Positions 17,748 to 26,527 of a stretch of DNA of 44,216 nt are shown here, in pieces. The DNA is taken from positions 1-44,216 of the forward strand of contig OMZO01000032.1 of the NCBI GenBank assembly GCA_900315525.1. Direction: 5' to 3'. The position numbers were made by a program, and so were the translations under genes. How positions within the stretch are numbered: position 1 is the stretch's first letter; the number at the start of each line of letters is the position of its first letter. Origin of the DNA: an uncultured Prevotella sp. Lineage in GTDB: Bacteria; Bacteroidota; Bacteroidia; Bacteroidales; Bacteroidaceae. A model generated the notes under the pieces. It saw nothing but the letters and a program-made list of their open reading frames with translations, was not told the origin of the DNA and searched no databases.

Positions 17748-18437
17748 ATGGGAGAAAGAATCAAGAAACTGAAAAAGATACGCATCCACCGTGAGGGCAC
17801 TAACGAACTGATGTTGAGTGCTATACTATTGGCTGGCATCACCATCTTGCTCATGCATGTCTTCACATCCAATTTTCCTGCCTGGATATTCCTTGTAGTT
17901 TTCGGTACTGCATGGTTGATGGCACTGAATTTCTATCGTTGCCCTATCCGTTATTTCAACGGTGACACCGACAAACTCGTTGTAGCTCCTGCTGATGGTA
18001 AGATTGTCGTCGTCGAAGAAGCCGAGGAGCATGAGTATTTCCACGACAAACGACTGATGATCAGCATCTTCATGAGTCCATTGAATGTACATGCCAACTG
18101 GTTCCCTGTTGACGGTAAGGTCAAGTTCGTTCACCACCAGAACGGAAACTACCATAAGGCCTGGCTACCCAAGGCTAGTGAGGAGAACGAACATGCAGAC
18201 ATCATGATCACAACACCCGAAGGCGAAGACATCTTAGTACGACAGATAGCCGGTGCGATGGCCCGCCGTATCGTCACCTATGCCAAGCCCAACGAGGAGT
18301 GTTATATTGACGAGCACCTCGGCTTTATCAAACTTGGCTCTCGCGTGGACGTCTATCTGCCGCTGACTGCCAGAGCCTGCGTCACCATTGGTCAACCTAC
18401 AACAGGCGACCAGACCGTCATTGCAAAACTGAAGTAA
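17748..18437 (+). CDS. psd: Phosphatidylserine decarboxylase proenzyme
   Basis: A 229-residue short-form phosphatidylserine decarboxylase, which makes phosphatidylethanolamine at the inner membrane. Two hydrophobic segments near residues 24-63 anchor it. The self-cleavage site is the LGSR motif near residues 196-199 (cleaved between Gly and Ser to form the pyruvoyl group), in the setting [22 protein letters not shown] and [17 protein letters not shown] are also family blocks. The next gene, pssA, starts on the base after its stop codon and makes its substrate, so the two form a phosphatidylethanolamine synthesis operon. Confidence 0.95.
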   Translation: MGERIKKLKKIRIHREGTNELMLSAILLAGITILLMHVFTSNFPAWIFLVVFGTAWLMALNFYRCPIRYFNGDTDKLVVAPADGKIVVVEEAEEHEYFHDKRLMISIFMSPLNVHANWFPVDGKVKFVHHQNGNYHKAWLPKASEENEHADIMITTPEGEDILVRQIAGAMARRIVTYAKPNEECYIDEHLGFIKLGSRVDVYLPLTARACVTIGQPTTGDQTVIAKLK

Positions 18438-19130
18438 ATGAGTATCAAGAAGCATATCCCCAATACGATTACCTGTTGCAACCTCATCTCTGGCTGCATA
18501 GCCACTTATTGGGCTTTTTGCGGAAATTATGAGATGGCACTCCTATTTATCATCATCGGTGCCGTATTTGATTTCTTCGATGGCATGAGTGCCCGTCTGC
18601 TTGGGGTTTCTTCGCCTATCGGCAAGGAACTCGACTCGCTGGCTGATGACATTACCTTCGGCTTTGCACCGTCTGCCATCATTTTCAGCTATCTCTGCAC
18701 ATTCCATATCCATCTGTTATTCGTGCCGTTCCTCGCTTTCGTGATGGCAGCTTTCTCTGCTTTGCGACTGGCAAAGTTCAATCTTGACGAACGGCAGGCA
18801 CTAGGATTCATCGGACTGCCCACTCCTGCCAATGCCCTCTTTTGGGGAGCCCTCATTGTAGGAGCCGGTGACTGGATCTGCACACTCCCCTACGCACCCT
18901 ATCTTATCCTGTTGGGCACCTTCATCAGTTGTTACCTGCTCATTGCCGAAATCCCAATGTTTGCACTGAAGTTCAAGCACTGGGGATGGAAGGGCAATGA
19001 GATAAAATACATCTTTATCCTCTCGTGCATTCCCTTATTATTGCTACTAAGAGTTAGCGGCATTGCCATCATCATCGCATGGTATATCCTGCTCTCCATC
19101 ATTACAACGAAGATTAACCCTAAAAACTAA
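18438..19130 (+). CDS. pssA: CDP-diacylglycerol-serine O-phosphatidyltransferase
   Basis: A 230-residue integral membrane enzyme that makes phosphatidylserine from CDP-diacylglycerol and serine. The CDP-alcohol phosphatidyltransferase signature is complete: DFFDGMSARL, then GKELDSLADD, matching D-x2-DG-x2-AR-x8-G-x3-D-x3-D. About seven or eight membrane helices follow this pattern. The ATG directly follows the psd stop codon. The product is the substrate of Psd. Confidence 0.95.
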   Translation: MSIKKHIPNTITCCNLISGCIATYWAFCGNYEMALLFIIIGAVFDFFDGMSARLLGVSSPIGKELDSLADDITFGFAPSAIIFSYLCTFHIHLLFVPFLAFVMAAFSALRLAKFNLDERQALGFIGLPTPANALFWGALIVGAGDWICTLPYAPYLILLGTFISCYLLIAEIPMFALKFKHWGWKGNEIKYIFILSCIPLLLLLRVSGIAIIIAWYILLSIITTKINPKN

Positions 19131-19136
19131 TTCCGC

Positions 19137-19541
19137 ATGCAGACGATCTTTGCTGCCATTGTATTTGGACTGATACTTATCGCCGTCATTGTCATGATTG
19201 TCATCTATTTGGCCTATAAAGGTATAAGAAAGATCAAGCAAGAGGCTGAAGACAATTACTATCGTAGCCAGAAAAGGAAGGAGCAAAAAGAGAAGAATCC
19301 CTTTGGTGACGACTATTTCAAAAGTGCATCTTCCAAGAAGCAGCGAGCACAGTCACAATACCAGCCACGTCAGGAGCCGTTTCAGGAAAAGGTACGCCAG
19401 GAACAGCCAAAAGAAGACACTGCCCGCAGTACAACAACAACGAGCAGTGGCGTAACTATCATCGACGATCGCGGTTCAGACGAAAAGCGGAAGATCTTCG
19501 AGCGCTCCGACGATGAGTATGTAGAGTTTGAAGAGGTTTAG
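19137..19541 (+). CDS. DUF4834-like membrane protein
   Basis: A 134-residue protein with one N-terminal membrane helix (IFAAIVFGLILIAVIVMIVIYLAYKGI), then a basic, Lys/Gln/Glu-rich soluble part, and an acidic end (DDEYVEFEEV) containing ITIIDDRGSDEKRKIF-like residues. The layout, and the position behind pssA, match what I know as DUF4834 in Bacteroidota. Function is unknown. It starts six bases after pssA and ends three bases from the convergent pyrH. Confidence 0.7.
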   Translation: MQTIFAAIVFGLILIAVIVMIVIYLAYKGIRKIKQEAEDNYYRSQKRKEQKEKNPFGDDYFKSASSKKQRAQSQYQPRQEPFQEKVRQEQPKEDTARSTTTTSSGVTIIDDRGSDEKRKIFERSDDEYVEFEEV

Positions 19542-19544
19542 GAT

Positions 19545-20255
19545 TTAGTTGTGTACGAGCGTACCGATCTGCTCGCCGTCCATCACCTTCTTCAGATTAC
19601 CCACCACATCCATATTGAACACATAGATAGGTAGGTTATTGTCCTGACACATACAGATAGCTGTCAGGTCCATGACTTTCAGACCGCGTGCCAATACCTC
19701 TTTATAGGTAATCTCCTCAAACTTCGTTGCCGTCGAATCCTTCTCCGGGTCAGCCGTATAGACACCGTCCACACGAGTACCTTTCAGCATCACGTCTGCC
19801 TCAATCTCAATGCCACGCAGGCTTGAGCCAGTATCAGTAGTGAAATAAGGCGACCCCGTGCCTGCAGAGAAGATACATACATAGCCAGCCTCCATAGCCT
19901 CGATGGCCTTCCACTTCGTATAGAACTCACCAATGGGTTCCATGCGGATGGCCGTCAGCACCTTGTTTTTCACACCGATTGCGCCCAACGCACTGCTCAG
20001 CGCCAGCGAATTAATCACAGTGGCACACATGCCCATCTGATCGCCCTTCACACGATCGAAGCCTTTCTGAGAACCTGAAAGGCCACGGAAGATATTGCCA
20101 CCGCCAATCACGATACCAATCTGTACGCCCATCTCACTGATCTCCTTGATCTGCTTGGCATAGTCACTCAGACGCTCCGGATCAATGCCGTAGCCCTGCT
20201 TACCCATCAGACTCTCACCAGAGAGTTTCAAAAGAATTCTGTTAAATCTTGCCAT
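19545..20255 (-). CDS. pyrH: UMP kinase
   Basis: A 236-residue cytosolic amino-acid-kinase-fold enzyme that phosphorylates UMP to UDP. Landmarks are RILLKLSGESLMG at the start, IGIVIGGGNIFRG, DQMGMCATVINSLAL, GTGSPYFTTDTGS and VDGVYTADPEKD. All are typical of bacterial PyrH, and the length is normal. It lies 40 bases behind birA with no visible promoter of its own, so birA and pyrH probably share a transcript. Confidence 0.97.
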   Translation of the reverse strand: MARFNRILLKLSGESLMGKQGYGIDPERLSDYAKQIKEISEMGVQIGIVIGGGNIFRGLSGSQKGFDRVKGDQMGMCATVINSLALSSALGAIGVKNKVLTAIRMEPIGEFYTKWKAIEAMEAGYVCIFSAGTGSPYFTTDTGSSLRGIEIEADVMLKGTRVDGVYTADPEKDSTATKFEEITYKEVLARGLKVMDLTAICMCQDNNLPIYVFNMDVVGNLKKVMDGEQIGTLVHN

Positions 20256-20295
20256 TTTACTTTCTTATTTATGAGGTTTCTACTCGATTATCTGA

Positions 20296-21003
20296 TTAAA
20301 TGATATACTGCACTTCCTTGAACGCATACGACCTGGGATTTCCTTCAGTATCAAGCAATACCAACCGTCCATCGTCGAGCACGTTCAGCAACTTAGCCTG
20401 AAAATCGCCATGACCGTCTCTATAGGCATAAAAGCCATCACGCCGATACAGACGACGACGGTAGTCGGTGGCAACCGTCTCACTGGCCATGGTCTCGTCC
20501 AAAGCCTTCAAGAACGCATCCAACAACGCCGTGCGATCAATCTCATGGCCCACCAACTGGTACATCGACACGGGATTCGGCGCATCACTCCTGAATACCT
20601 GCTGATTGACATTCAGCCCGATGCCTACAATGCTATCCACGATGGTACTGCCCTGCAGCCGGTTCTCTATCAAGATGCCACAAATCTTCTGGTCACCGAC
20701 ATAGATGTCATTCGGCCATTTGATTTCCACCTTATTATATATATAGGCCTCCAGCGTTGTGCATAAAGCCACCGAAACAGCTTCCGAGATACGGAACTGC
20801 CCACTGGCAGGAATCTCCACAGGATGGAGCATCACAGAGAAGGTCAGATTCTTACCTCGCTCCGACTCCCAGGAGTTTGTGCCACACCCCTTCCCCGCTG
20901 TTTGGTAATCGGCAACGACACAAAGGGACGTATCGTCCCTCTGTTCCTTCAGCCAACGGTTGGTAGAGTCAGTCTCGTCAATATGAATAATCTTAAAATC
21001 CAT
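20296..21003 (-). CDS. birA: Biotin-[acetyl-CoA-carboxylase] ligase
   Basis: A 235-residue cytosolic biotin protein ligase that attaches biotin to the carboxyl carrier domain of acetyl-CoA carboxylase. The ligase domain blocks are DETDSTNRWLKE, AGKGCGTNSWESERGKNLTFS (biotin and ATP loop), KWPNDIYVGDQKICGILIE (with catalytic Lys) and GIGLNVNQ. There is no N-terminal helix-turn-helix, so it cannot act as a biotin repressor as in E. coli. A start at 21003 puts MDFKIIHIDETDST first; a longer frame to 21090 would run through its promoter and into tadA. The predicted leader is only a few bases. Confidence 0.93.
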   Translation of the reverse strand: MDFKIIHIDETDSTNRWLKEQRDDTSLCVVADYQTAGKGCGTNSWESERGKNLTFSVMLHPVEIPASGQFRISEAVSVALCTTLEAYIYNKVEIKWPNDIYVGDQKICGILIENRLQGSTIVDSIVGIGLNVNQQVFRSDAPNPVSMYQLVGHEIDRTALLDAFLKALDETMASETVATDYRRRLYRRDGFYAYRDGHGDFQAKLLNVLDDGRLVLLDTEGNPRSYAFKEVQYII

Positions 21004-21009
21004 AATCTG

Positions 21010-21045
21010 GTTGCAAAGATACGATTTTTTTTGTATCTTTGCAAC
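21010..21045. promoter_or_regulatory. Mirror-image divergent promoters of birA and tadA
   Basis: GTTGCAAAGATAC at 21010-21022 and GTATCTTTGCAAC at 21033-21045 are a perfect 13-bp inverted repeat with a 10-base spacer. The right arm holds the tadA -7 box (TATCTTTG 21034-21041), the left arm the birA -7 box on the minus strand (21014-21021). The TTG at the outer edge of each arm lies 20 bases from the other box, so each arm also supplies the -33 element of the opposite promoter. The two promoters therefore share the same DNA. Confidence 0.8.
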
Positions 21046-21498
21046 ATGAACAACGAAGAACAACAAAAAAAAGACGAGCGCTACATGCAAATGGCGCTCG
21101 ACGAAGCCCGTACAGCCTTTGAGGCGGGAGAGATTCCCATCGGCGCTGTCGTTGTGTGCAAGGACCGTGTTATCTCACGTACACACAACCTGACTGAGAC
21201 GCTTTGCGATGTCACAGCCCATGCCGAGATGCAGGCCATCACGGCTGCTGCCAATACGCTGGGCGGCAAATACCTCACCGACTGCACCCTCTATGTCACC
21301 GTCGAACCCTGCACGATGTGTGCTGGTGCAATAGGCTGGGCACAGATTCCGCGCATAGTCTATGGCTGTACTGATGAAAAACGAGGCTATCATGAATATG
21401 CCCCTCGGGCGATGCATCCTAAGGCCATCGTCATAGGAGGCATCCTTGAGGACGAATGTCGCCAGCTGATGCAAGAATTCTTCAAGACAAGGCGCTGA
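21046..21498 (+). CDS. tadA: tRNA-specific adenosine deaminase TadA-like nucleoside deaminase
   Basis: A 150-residue zinc deaminase of the cytidine/deoxycytidylate deaminase fold. The zinc site is HAE at residues 59-61 and PCTMC at 88-92, with catalytic Glu61. GEIPIGAVVV and NLTETLCDVTAHAEM are usual TadA blocks. TadA converts the wobble adenosine of tRNA-Arg(ACG) to inosine; some close relatives are guanine deaminases, so this is likely, not certain. The ATG at 21046 lies only four bases behind the -7 box, so the message would be nearly leaderless. A Met at residue 14 is an alternative start but leaves out charged residues common in the family. Confidence 0.88.
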   Translation: MNNEEQQKKDERYMQMALDEARTAFEAGEIPIGAVVVCKDRVISRTHNLTETLCDVTAHAEMQAITAAANTLGGKYLTDCTLYVTVEPCTMCAGAIGWAQIPRIVYGCTDEKRGYHEYAPRAMHPKAIVIGGILEDECRQLMQEFFKTRR

Positions 21499-21500
21499 GC

Positions 21501-22175
21501 CTACGGATTGACAGCAACTGCCATTGGCTTCTGCCGTACCCAAGCCGTATCCAGAGGCATAAAGTCCTTATTATCATCGTAGATACCCAACATAAAAGGT
21601 GCTGAGCGCTCTACGGGTGTATCGTTAGGTAATATGGTTATCGTCTTCACCTTTCCCTTCCATCCGTCAACACGGGTCTTGGCCTTTTCTTCCGGCATCT
21701 TAACCCAGTCAAGCTTCACATAGGAGAGCAACAGCGTGCCTCTTTCGATGTTGGTCTCGAAACTCATATCAACACCGCCGCCTTCAGGACCTATCTCATA
21801 CACTTTCGGGGCAAACAAGGCATATTCATTCAACTGCACCACCTCTACAGCCTGTTCTTTGCCGCCAGAGGCGATGATCACCTGACCTTTACGCTCCTGC
21901 TTGGTACGATTCGGAAGGGTGGTGACGACACTGAGAGAATTACGCCCACCCTCACCACTCTGCGGCAACACGTCCAGCCAATCAACCTTCGGTGTCGCTG
22001 TCCAAGCACCTCCTGCAGTGAAAAAGACTGTTGCCACCTGATCAGTCCCGGCATGTAGTTTACTCTCCAGTCCGTCCACCAGATACACGCCTCCTATCTC
22101 GTCGGCACAACCGATAAGGAAGGCTGTCTGAAGAACAGCTATCACCATCCAGAACTTTCGAATCATCCTATTCAT
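21501..22175 (-). CDS. BACON-like domain lipoprotein
   Basis: A 224-residue lipoprotein with a signal peptide ending TAFLIGC (Cys23). Residues of about 45-115 look like a BACON domain: GGAWTATPKVDWLDVLPQSGEGG, then KQERKGQVIIASGGKEQAVEVVQL, the usual beta-sandwich with the W-T-x10-W-L pattern. The second half (KVYEIGPEGGGVDMSFETN) may be another, more divergent copy of the fold. BACON domains often mediate glycan or mucin binding at the surface, but this is general family knowledge. It overlaps the stop of the C10 peptidase by four bases (ATGA), so it is made together with the protease and could be its partner, tether or inhibitor. That role is inference. Confidence 0.75.
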   Translation of the reverse strand: MNRMIRKFWMVIAVLQTAFLIGCADEIGGVYLVDGLESKLHAGTDQVATVFFTAGGAWTATPKVDWLDVLPQSGEGGRNSLSVVTTLPNRTKQERKGQVIIASGGKEQAVEVVQLNEYALFAPKVYEIGPEGGGVDMSFETNIERGTLLLSYVKLDWVKMPEEKAKTRVDGWKGKVKTITILPNDTPVERSAPFMLGIYDDNKDFMPLDTAWVRQKPMAVAVNP

Positions 22176-23899
22176 TTCAACCGCAATTTGCCACCAACGA
22201 TGTAGATTCCCTTGCGGAGTGAACTTCCATCAGTACCAAGGCTGCGTCCGTGCAGGTCGTAGATTTTCGACGAATCATGGGTCACCTCAGACTTCATGCT
22301 CTTGATGGCCGTAGGCGTCAAATCAGTAAGTTCTATAGAACCGTCTTTACCTTTCACTAACTTTGCCTGGCATTTCACACCCTTAAAATAGCGCATAGGT
22401 GATATTTCTGACTCATAGAGTGCCTGCGATGCCAAAGTGACAATATAGGTGCCTGCTTTTATTTTACTGCTCTTCAGATCACAAAGAGACACAGTACTGT
22501 ATTTATTTCGATCCTCACTATTGAAAGTGAAGCCTGTCATCTTAGGTACAGGAGCCCCATCCTTTTCTTCGGTGTCATAGAGAATGACGTTGTAACTATC
22601 CGCTTCCACACCGTTGATGTTATCAAAAGCAACAAGTAGCTGGCCTCTGAAATAACGATAATTGTAGTTGTACATGCCACGAGCCTTCAGTATCAGATGG
22701 TTTTTCTCAACGAAGAACGAGCAGATGGTGTCTGTTCCCCAAATAGACCTTTCTTCCACATCCTCAGAAGGAGTACTGGTGGGATTAAAGCCGATAATCA
22801 TCTGACCATTAGCACTATAATCGCCTTTTTGGGCAGCATCCTGACCCGGCTGCAACACGTCGATGTCATAATAGCCATCACAGGTACCGCTCCATCCCCA
22901 GTTCACATACACCAGGCCTTCGCCATTGAGACCATGAAACACGAAAGCATGACCTGCGCCTTCATCTTTACTATCAGACGAACCCGCATAAAGGATGGGA
23001 CGTTTATTGGCCAGTTCGTTATAGACGATGCCCTTCCACTCCACATCGTCATAGAAATACCGGAGACACATACTTAGCGAAAGCGAGTCATATCTGAAAT
23101 TATTAACCAGCGCAGAAGCGCAGTCATCCAATGCCGCACTACCGTATTTACTTGTGTATTTCATACCACAGGCAGCACCTACATCAGCCATGAGCGTAGC
23201 AATGTCCCTGGTCTGATCAGTCAGCGTTTTTTGCGTATTTGAATAGGTATTTTTCATATTGGCCCAATTGTACACGCCACTGATCTCCTTGGTCTGGGGA
23301 GTTCCATCCTTCTCATATTTGCCAATGCCATGACCTTGAGCAGGATAATTATAGTATTTCATAATCTGAGCTGCTGCTGTAGCAACACAGCCTGTAGGAC
23401 AATAGCTGGTACCTATCTTCGGGCACATCAGGTTATAGGGATTTACCTGATCCCACTTGGTGGTCAGGAATGGTTTAACAGTCATGTCTGAACGTGTTCT
23501 GGCATAGCCCTCGCCACTCTCGAGTCTCGCCTGCAAAGAACGACTGGCTTCTTGCAGCCACCAACTGAAACCTTCAGGCAGATTATTCATATCAATCGCT
23601 GTAGATGACGAACCCAACACGGCAGGGAAGGTATTATCACGACTGACGACAACGAAGCCGCGTCCTTCGGCACTGTAGATGGAGAGATTGTTGTCCTTCA
23701 TCTCCAAAGTCAGGTCCTTCGTTTCAGCTGCTCCTCGGGTCACCGCACCAAACAACTGCCGCCCGGCAATGCTCCGCATCTCAGCGTCCGTACGGTCAGA
23801 AGCATAAGTGGTTACCCCGAAGATAGCTGCAAATGCATAGAGCGTAAAAGCACGTTTTAAACCCGATTGTTTCAAAAGAATTCTGATTGAACTTGCCAT
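22172..23899 (-). CDS. C10 family (streptopain-like) cysteine peptidase, secreted
   Basis: A 575-residue secreted protease related to interpain A and streptopain. A signal peptide (about residues 14-34) is followed by a propeptide with the Spi-type start RSIAGRQLFGAV and VVSRDNTFPAVLGSS. The catalytic domain starts near 140: catalytic Cys171 in CPTGCVATAAAQIMKYY and His317 in GAGHAFVFHGLNGEGLVYVNWGWSG. A beta-rich region follows. The end IYDLHGRSLGT...RKGIYIVGGKLRLK looks like a short type IX sorting signal. It has its own promoter at 23931-23962 and is coupled to the BACON-like lipoprotein gene. A paralogue lies directly upstream on the same strand. Confidence 0.92.
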   Translation of the reverse strand: MASSIRILLKQSGLKRAFTLYAFAAIFGVTTYASDRTDAEMRSIAGRQLFGAVTRGAAETKDLTLEMKDNNLSIYSAEGRGFVVVSRDNTFPAVLGSSSTAIDMNNLPEGFSWWLQEASRSLQARLESGEGYARTRSDMTVKPFLTTKWDQVNPYNLMCPKIGTSYCPTGCVATAAAQIMKYYNYPAQGHGIGKYEKDGTPQTKEISGVYNWANMKNTYSNTQKTLTDQTRDIATLMADVGAACGMKYTSKYGSAALDDCASALVNNFRYDSLSLSMCLRYFYDDVEWKGIVYNELANKRPILYAGSSDSKDEGAGHAFVFHGLNGEGLVYVNWGWSGTCDGYYDIDVLQPGQDAAQKGDYSANGQMIIGFNPTSTPSEDVEERSIWGTDTICSFFVEKNHLILKARGMYNYNYRYFRGQLLVAFDNINGVEADSYNVILYDTEEKDGAPVPKMTGFTFNSEDRNKYSTVSLCDLKSSKIKAGTYIVTLASQALYESEISPMRYFKGVKCQAKLVKGKDGSIELTDLTPTAIKSMKSEVTHDSSKIYDLHGRSLGTDGSSLRKGIYIVGGKLRLK

Positions 23900-23930
23900 T
23901 ATATGATCTAATTGATGAGATTTCTTGCCG

Positions 23931-23962
23931 CAAAGATAAGACTTTTATATCAAAATTCCAAA
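23931..23962 (-). promoter_or_regulatory. Consensus promoter of the C10 peptidase/BACON operon
   Basis: On the minus strand, TTTG (complement of CAAA 23959-23962), exactly 20 bases, then TATCTTTG (complement of 23931-23938). The leader would be about 27 nt. Confidence 0.8.
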
Positions 23963-23973
23963 ACTAAAGCCGC

Positions 23974-24011
23974 AAAAAAACATCTCCCGCAGTCAAGCTA
24001 CAGGAGATGTT
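23974..24011 (-). terminator. Terminator of the susC1-C10 peptidase operon
   Basis: On the minus strand AACATCTCC pairs with GGAGATGTT across a 15-base loop and is followed by seven T residues. It lies 24 bases behind the stop of the C10 peptidase gene and just upstream of the next promoter, so it separates the two protease transcripts. Confidence 0.85.
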
Positions 24012-24034
24012 ATGACAAAAATGCTCTCAAATGG

Positions 24035-25693
24035 CTATTTTACGTATTTCTTTCCGTTTTGGATATAGATCCCGTGACGAGATGGCAAATCCTGCACTTT
24101 TTGTCCTTGCAGGTTGTATATTGCGTCATCCACACGAGCCTTGTCTGTAACAGTCGTAATACCCGTCGGCGTAGAAGGTCCGAGTATCTTTGCCTCTGAC
24201 ATCGTGATACCTGCGGCAGAGATTTCAATATCGTAATATTGTACGCCACCAGGACATCTCACAGGCTGATAATTGTTCTCGTTCACTGCCTTAGAAGCCA
24301 GATAGAGTCGATAATGGCCATCGGGCACATCGCTGATAAAAACAGTATTATCAAGATTATCGTAGCCAAAGAAAGTAGCTACTCCTATCTTGTCTGCCTT
24401 TTTTAACTGCAAGAAAGCATCCTGCTCGTGGTTTCCATCCTGATTATCAAAGAAAAGGCCAAATACACCATAGAAATATAGGAAGTTGTAATTATACACA
24501 GAGCCGGACTTGACTTCGAGAATCTTTCCATTGAGGGAGAGCTCGTACGGAGTCTGAGAACACCAAAGAGAAGTGTAATGCTCATCGGGATCTGGATTCT
24601 CCTGGCACTTAAAGCCGTAGAGCATCGACTGCTGTTTGTTGAAGTGATTATTACTAGGCATTCCTCGCTCATCAGTCGGATTGAGGTCTGCGATGTCATA
24701 GAAGCCATTGCCCGTACCATCCCATCCCCAGTTCACATGGATCTTGCCATCAGCATCGATTCCATCAAACACAAAGGCATGCCCGCCAGCTCCTGAGTCA
24801 ACACCAGTATAGAGAATTGGGCGCCCCGCACTGAGTTCACTGTAGATGGTGTTCATCCAGTCTGTCTCGTTAAAGTAGTCACGATAATAACAGTGGATAG
24901 CCAGTGAATCGTAAGAGAAGTTGTAGGCAAAGCCACGTGCAGCGATCACACTAAGTGCACCACTGCCGTTAGTACCATAAGTCATATTCGTAGCCAAGCC
25001 TGCATCTTTCATCAATGTGGCAATAGGCATACGGATATCATCCGTCAAAGAACTGCTACTATACGTGTCTTGCATCTTCTCCCATTGATAGACGGAATTG
25101 ATGGTCTCTGTCACACGCGTCGGGTTCTCACTGGTCGTATAATAGCCCTTCCCCTTTCCTTTTGCAGGATAAGAGAAATACTTCATGATCTGCGACATCG
25201 CCGTAGCCACACAGCCGGTAGGTGTATGCTGGCCTTTGAGTTCTGGAGTCAGGTAGTTATATGGATCACCTTGTCCCCACACTGTTTTGCACAAGGCTGC
25301 AACAGGGGTATAGTCGGCACGCGTTACTGCCCGCTGAGTAGTAAAACTCCGGTTCTCCATACTTTCATTGATGGCATTCAGCCACCACTGCAGACCGCAG
25401 GGCATAGCATCCTTCCTGAAAGTAGTAGCAGAGTAGCCGAGCACAGGTTCGAAACTGTCATCGCGACTAATCACCGCAAAGCCTCCCTTTTCACTACCGT
25501 AGATAGCATAGAAAGTATCTTCTGATAGCTTACGGATCTCTGCGTCGTTTGCTGATCGCGTCATACTGCCTGCTGCTTGCAATTGCCGTTGGGCAATAGC
25601 GAGCATCTCTCGCTCGGTACGAGAACCGGCGAGAGATGCGATATAACCTAATAGCAGGCAGAAGGATAATATAAGAATCCTTCGCTGTGCCAT
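24035..25693 (-). CDS. C10 family cysteine peptidase in a SusCD operon
   Basis: A 552-residue secreted protease, paralogous to the neighbour at 22172-23899. A signal peptide covers residues 1-23 (ILILSFCLLLGYIASLAGS). The Spi-type propeptide has MLAIAQRQLQAAG and FAVISRDDSFEPVLGYS. Catalytic Cys161 is in HTPTGCVATAMSQIMKYF and His305 in GAGGHAFVFDGIDADGKIHVNWGWDG. The protein ends IYNLQGQKVQDLPSRHGIYIQNGKKYVK-like, a short Prevotella type IX sorting tail. Its ATG overlaps the upstream lipoprotein stop (TAATG), so it is the last gene of susC1-susD1-lipoprotein-protease. That context suggests it feeds peptides to the SusCD transporter. Confidence 0.92.
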   Translation of the reverse strand: MAQRRILILSFCLLLGYIASLAGSRTEREMLAIAQRQLQAAGSMTRSANDAEIRKLSEDTFYAIYGSEKGGFAVISRDDSFEPVLGYSATTFRKDAMPCGLQWWLNAINESMENRSFTTQRAVTRADYTPVAALCKTVWGQGDPYNYLTPELKGQHTPTGCVATAMSQIMKYFSYPAKGKGKGYYTTSENPTRVTETINSVYQWEKMQDTYSSSSLTDDIRMPIATLMKDAGLATNMTYGTNGSGALSVIAARGFAYNFSYDSLAIHCYYRDYFNETDWMNTIYSELSAGRPILYTGVDSGAGGHAFVFDGIDADGKIHVNWGWDGTGNGFYDIADLNPTDERGMPSNNHFNKQQSMLYGFKCQENPDPDEHYTSLWCSQTPYELSLNGKILEVKSGSVYNYNFLYFYGVFGLFFDNQDGNHEQDAFLQLKKADKIGVATFFGYDNLDNTVFISDVPDGHYRLYLASKAVNENNYQPVRCPGGVQYYDIEISAAGITMSEAKILGPSTPTGITTVTDKARVDDAIYNLQGQKVQDLPSRHGIYIQNGKKYVK

Positions 25694-26502
25694 TATTTAT
25701 GCTCCATTACATAATATACATAGGTGTAATCACCTTCGGAATACTGGATAGCCATCTTGCCAGACTCCATCTTACCACCCAAAGCGGTAAATTTAAATGT
25801 CACCGCACTGGCATAACCACTAAAGTCATCTTTTACACCATGAATCCAGAAATCACCATAACCTTCATAGTTAAAGACGACCTGATCATTCGGTACGATG
25901 ATAGTGCCCTTGGCCTCGTCATACTGGCCCTTGACAGTCATTTTGCCACCCCAGATGTTTGTGATATAAACAATCGTCGGGTCTTTCTCATCGAAAGCAA
26001 TAGTCATGTCGAATGGCTTATTAGCATTCCAATTGCCATCCTCATCCATCTCCATCTCTGTAGCGGTATAAGTACCATCGAGCGGGAAGATTGGAGCTGC
26101 CGGAGTGGTAACAGTCTTAGACTCACTGAAGATGATACCAGCCGTACGAGTGGCAGCATAGGCGCGTACATAGTAGGTGGTCTTCTCTTCCAGACCGCCA
26201 ATTGTACAACTGAAGTCCTGAACAACCTCATCAACGTTGTAATAAGTAGCGCCGGCTGAAAAATCGCTTGCCTTAGAAACCTGGAATCCTACCTCTACAA
26301 CCTCTGCCTGATTAGTGACACTACCGTTTACTGTGATAGTCTGGTAATCATCAGCATTCGTATTACCCATAGAGGTTGCAGCTGTAGTAGCCTTCTCATA
26401 CATAGCATCAATCGATGCCTTGTCATCCATCGTGGAGTTACAGCTGGTCAGACCAAATGCAACTGCCAGACATGGAATCATATACTTAAAGATATTCTTC
26501 AT
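25693..26502 (-). CDS. Surface lipoprotein of the susC1 operon
   Basis: A 269-residue lipoprotein with a signal peptide ending AFGLTSC (Cys21). A fibronectin-III-like module seems to lie at about residues 55-135 (VTNQAEVVEVGFQVSKASDF, then GLEEKTTYYVRAYAATRTAG and SESKTVTTP). The C-terminal half is a beta-rich domain (DGTYTATEMEMDEDGNWN, WGGKMTVKGQYDEAKG) that I cannot name. It sits 25 bases behind susD1 and overlaps the C10 peptidase start by one base. In such operons the third gene is often a surface ligand-binding lipoprotein, which is my inference here. Confidence 0.8.
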   Translation of the reverse strand: MKNIFKYMIPCLAVAFGLTSCNSTMDDKASIDAMYEKATTAATSMGNTNADDYQTITVNGSVTNQAEVVEVGFQVSKASDFSAGATYYNVDEVVQDFSCTIGGLEEKTTYYVRAYAATRTAGIIFSESKTVTTPAAPIFPLDGTYTATEMEMDEDGNWNANKPFDMTIAFDEKDPTIVYITNIWGGKMTVKGQYDEAKGTIIVPNDQVVFNYEGYGDFWIHGVKDDFSGYASAVTFKFTALGGKMESGKMAIQYSEGDYTYVYYVMEHK

Positions 26503-26527
26503 TGTATAAATCTCCTATTACTTTAGT

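Noticed and set aside
13893-17789. Longer dnaE reading frame starting at 17789
   Set aside because: The extra 61 residues are unlike any PHP-domain start, overlap psd, and would begin upstream of the consensus promoter at 17637-17668.
20296-21003. BirA as a biotin-operon repressor
   Set aside because: The N-terminal helix-turn-helix is missing; only the ligase domain is present.
20824-21498. Longer tadA reading frame starting inside birA
   Set aside because: The first 74 residues lie antisense to birA and run through the shared promoter palindrome; the TadA fold begins at 21046.
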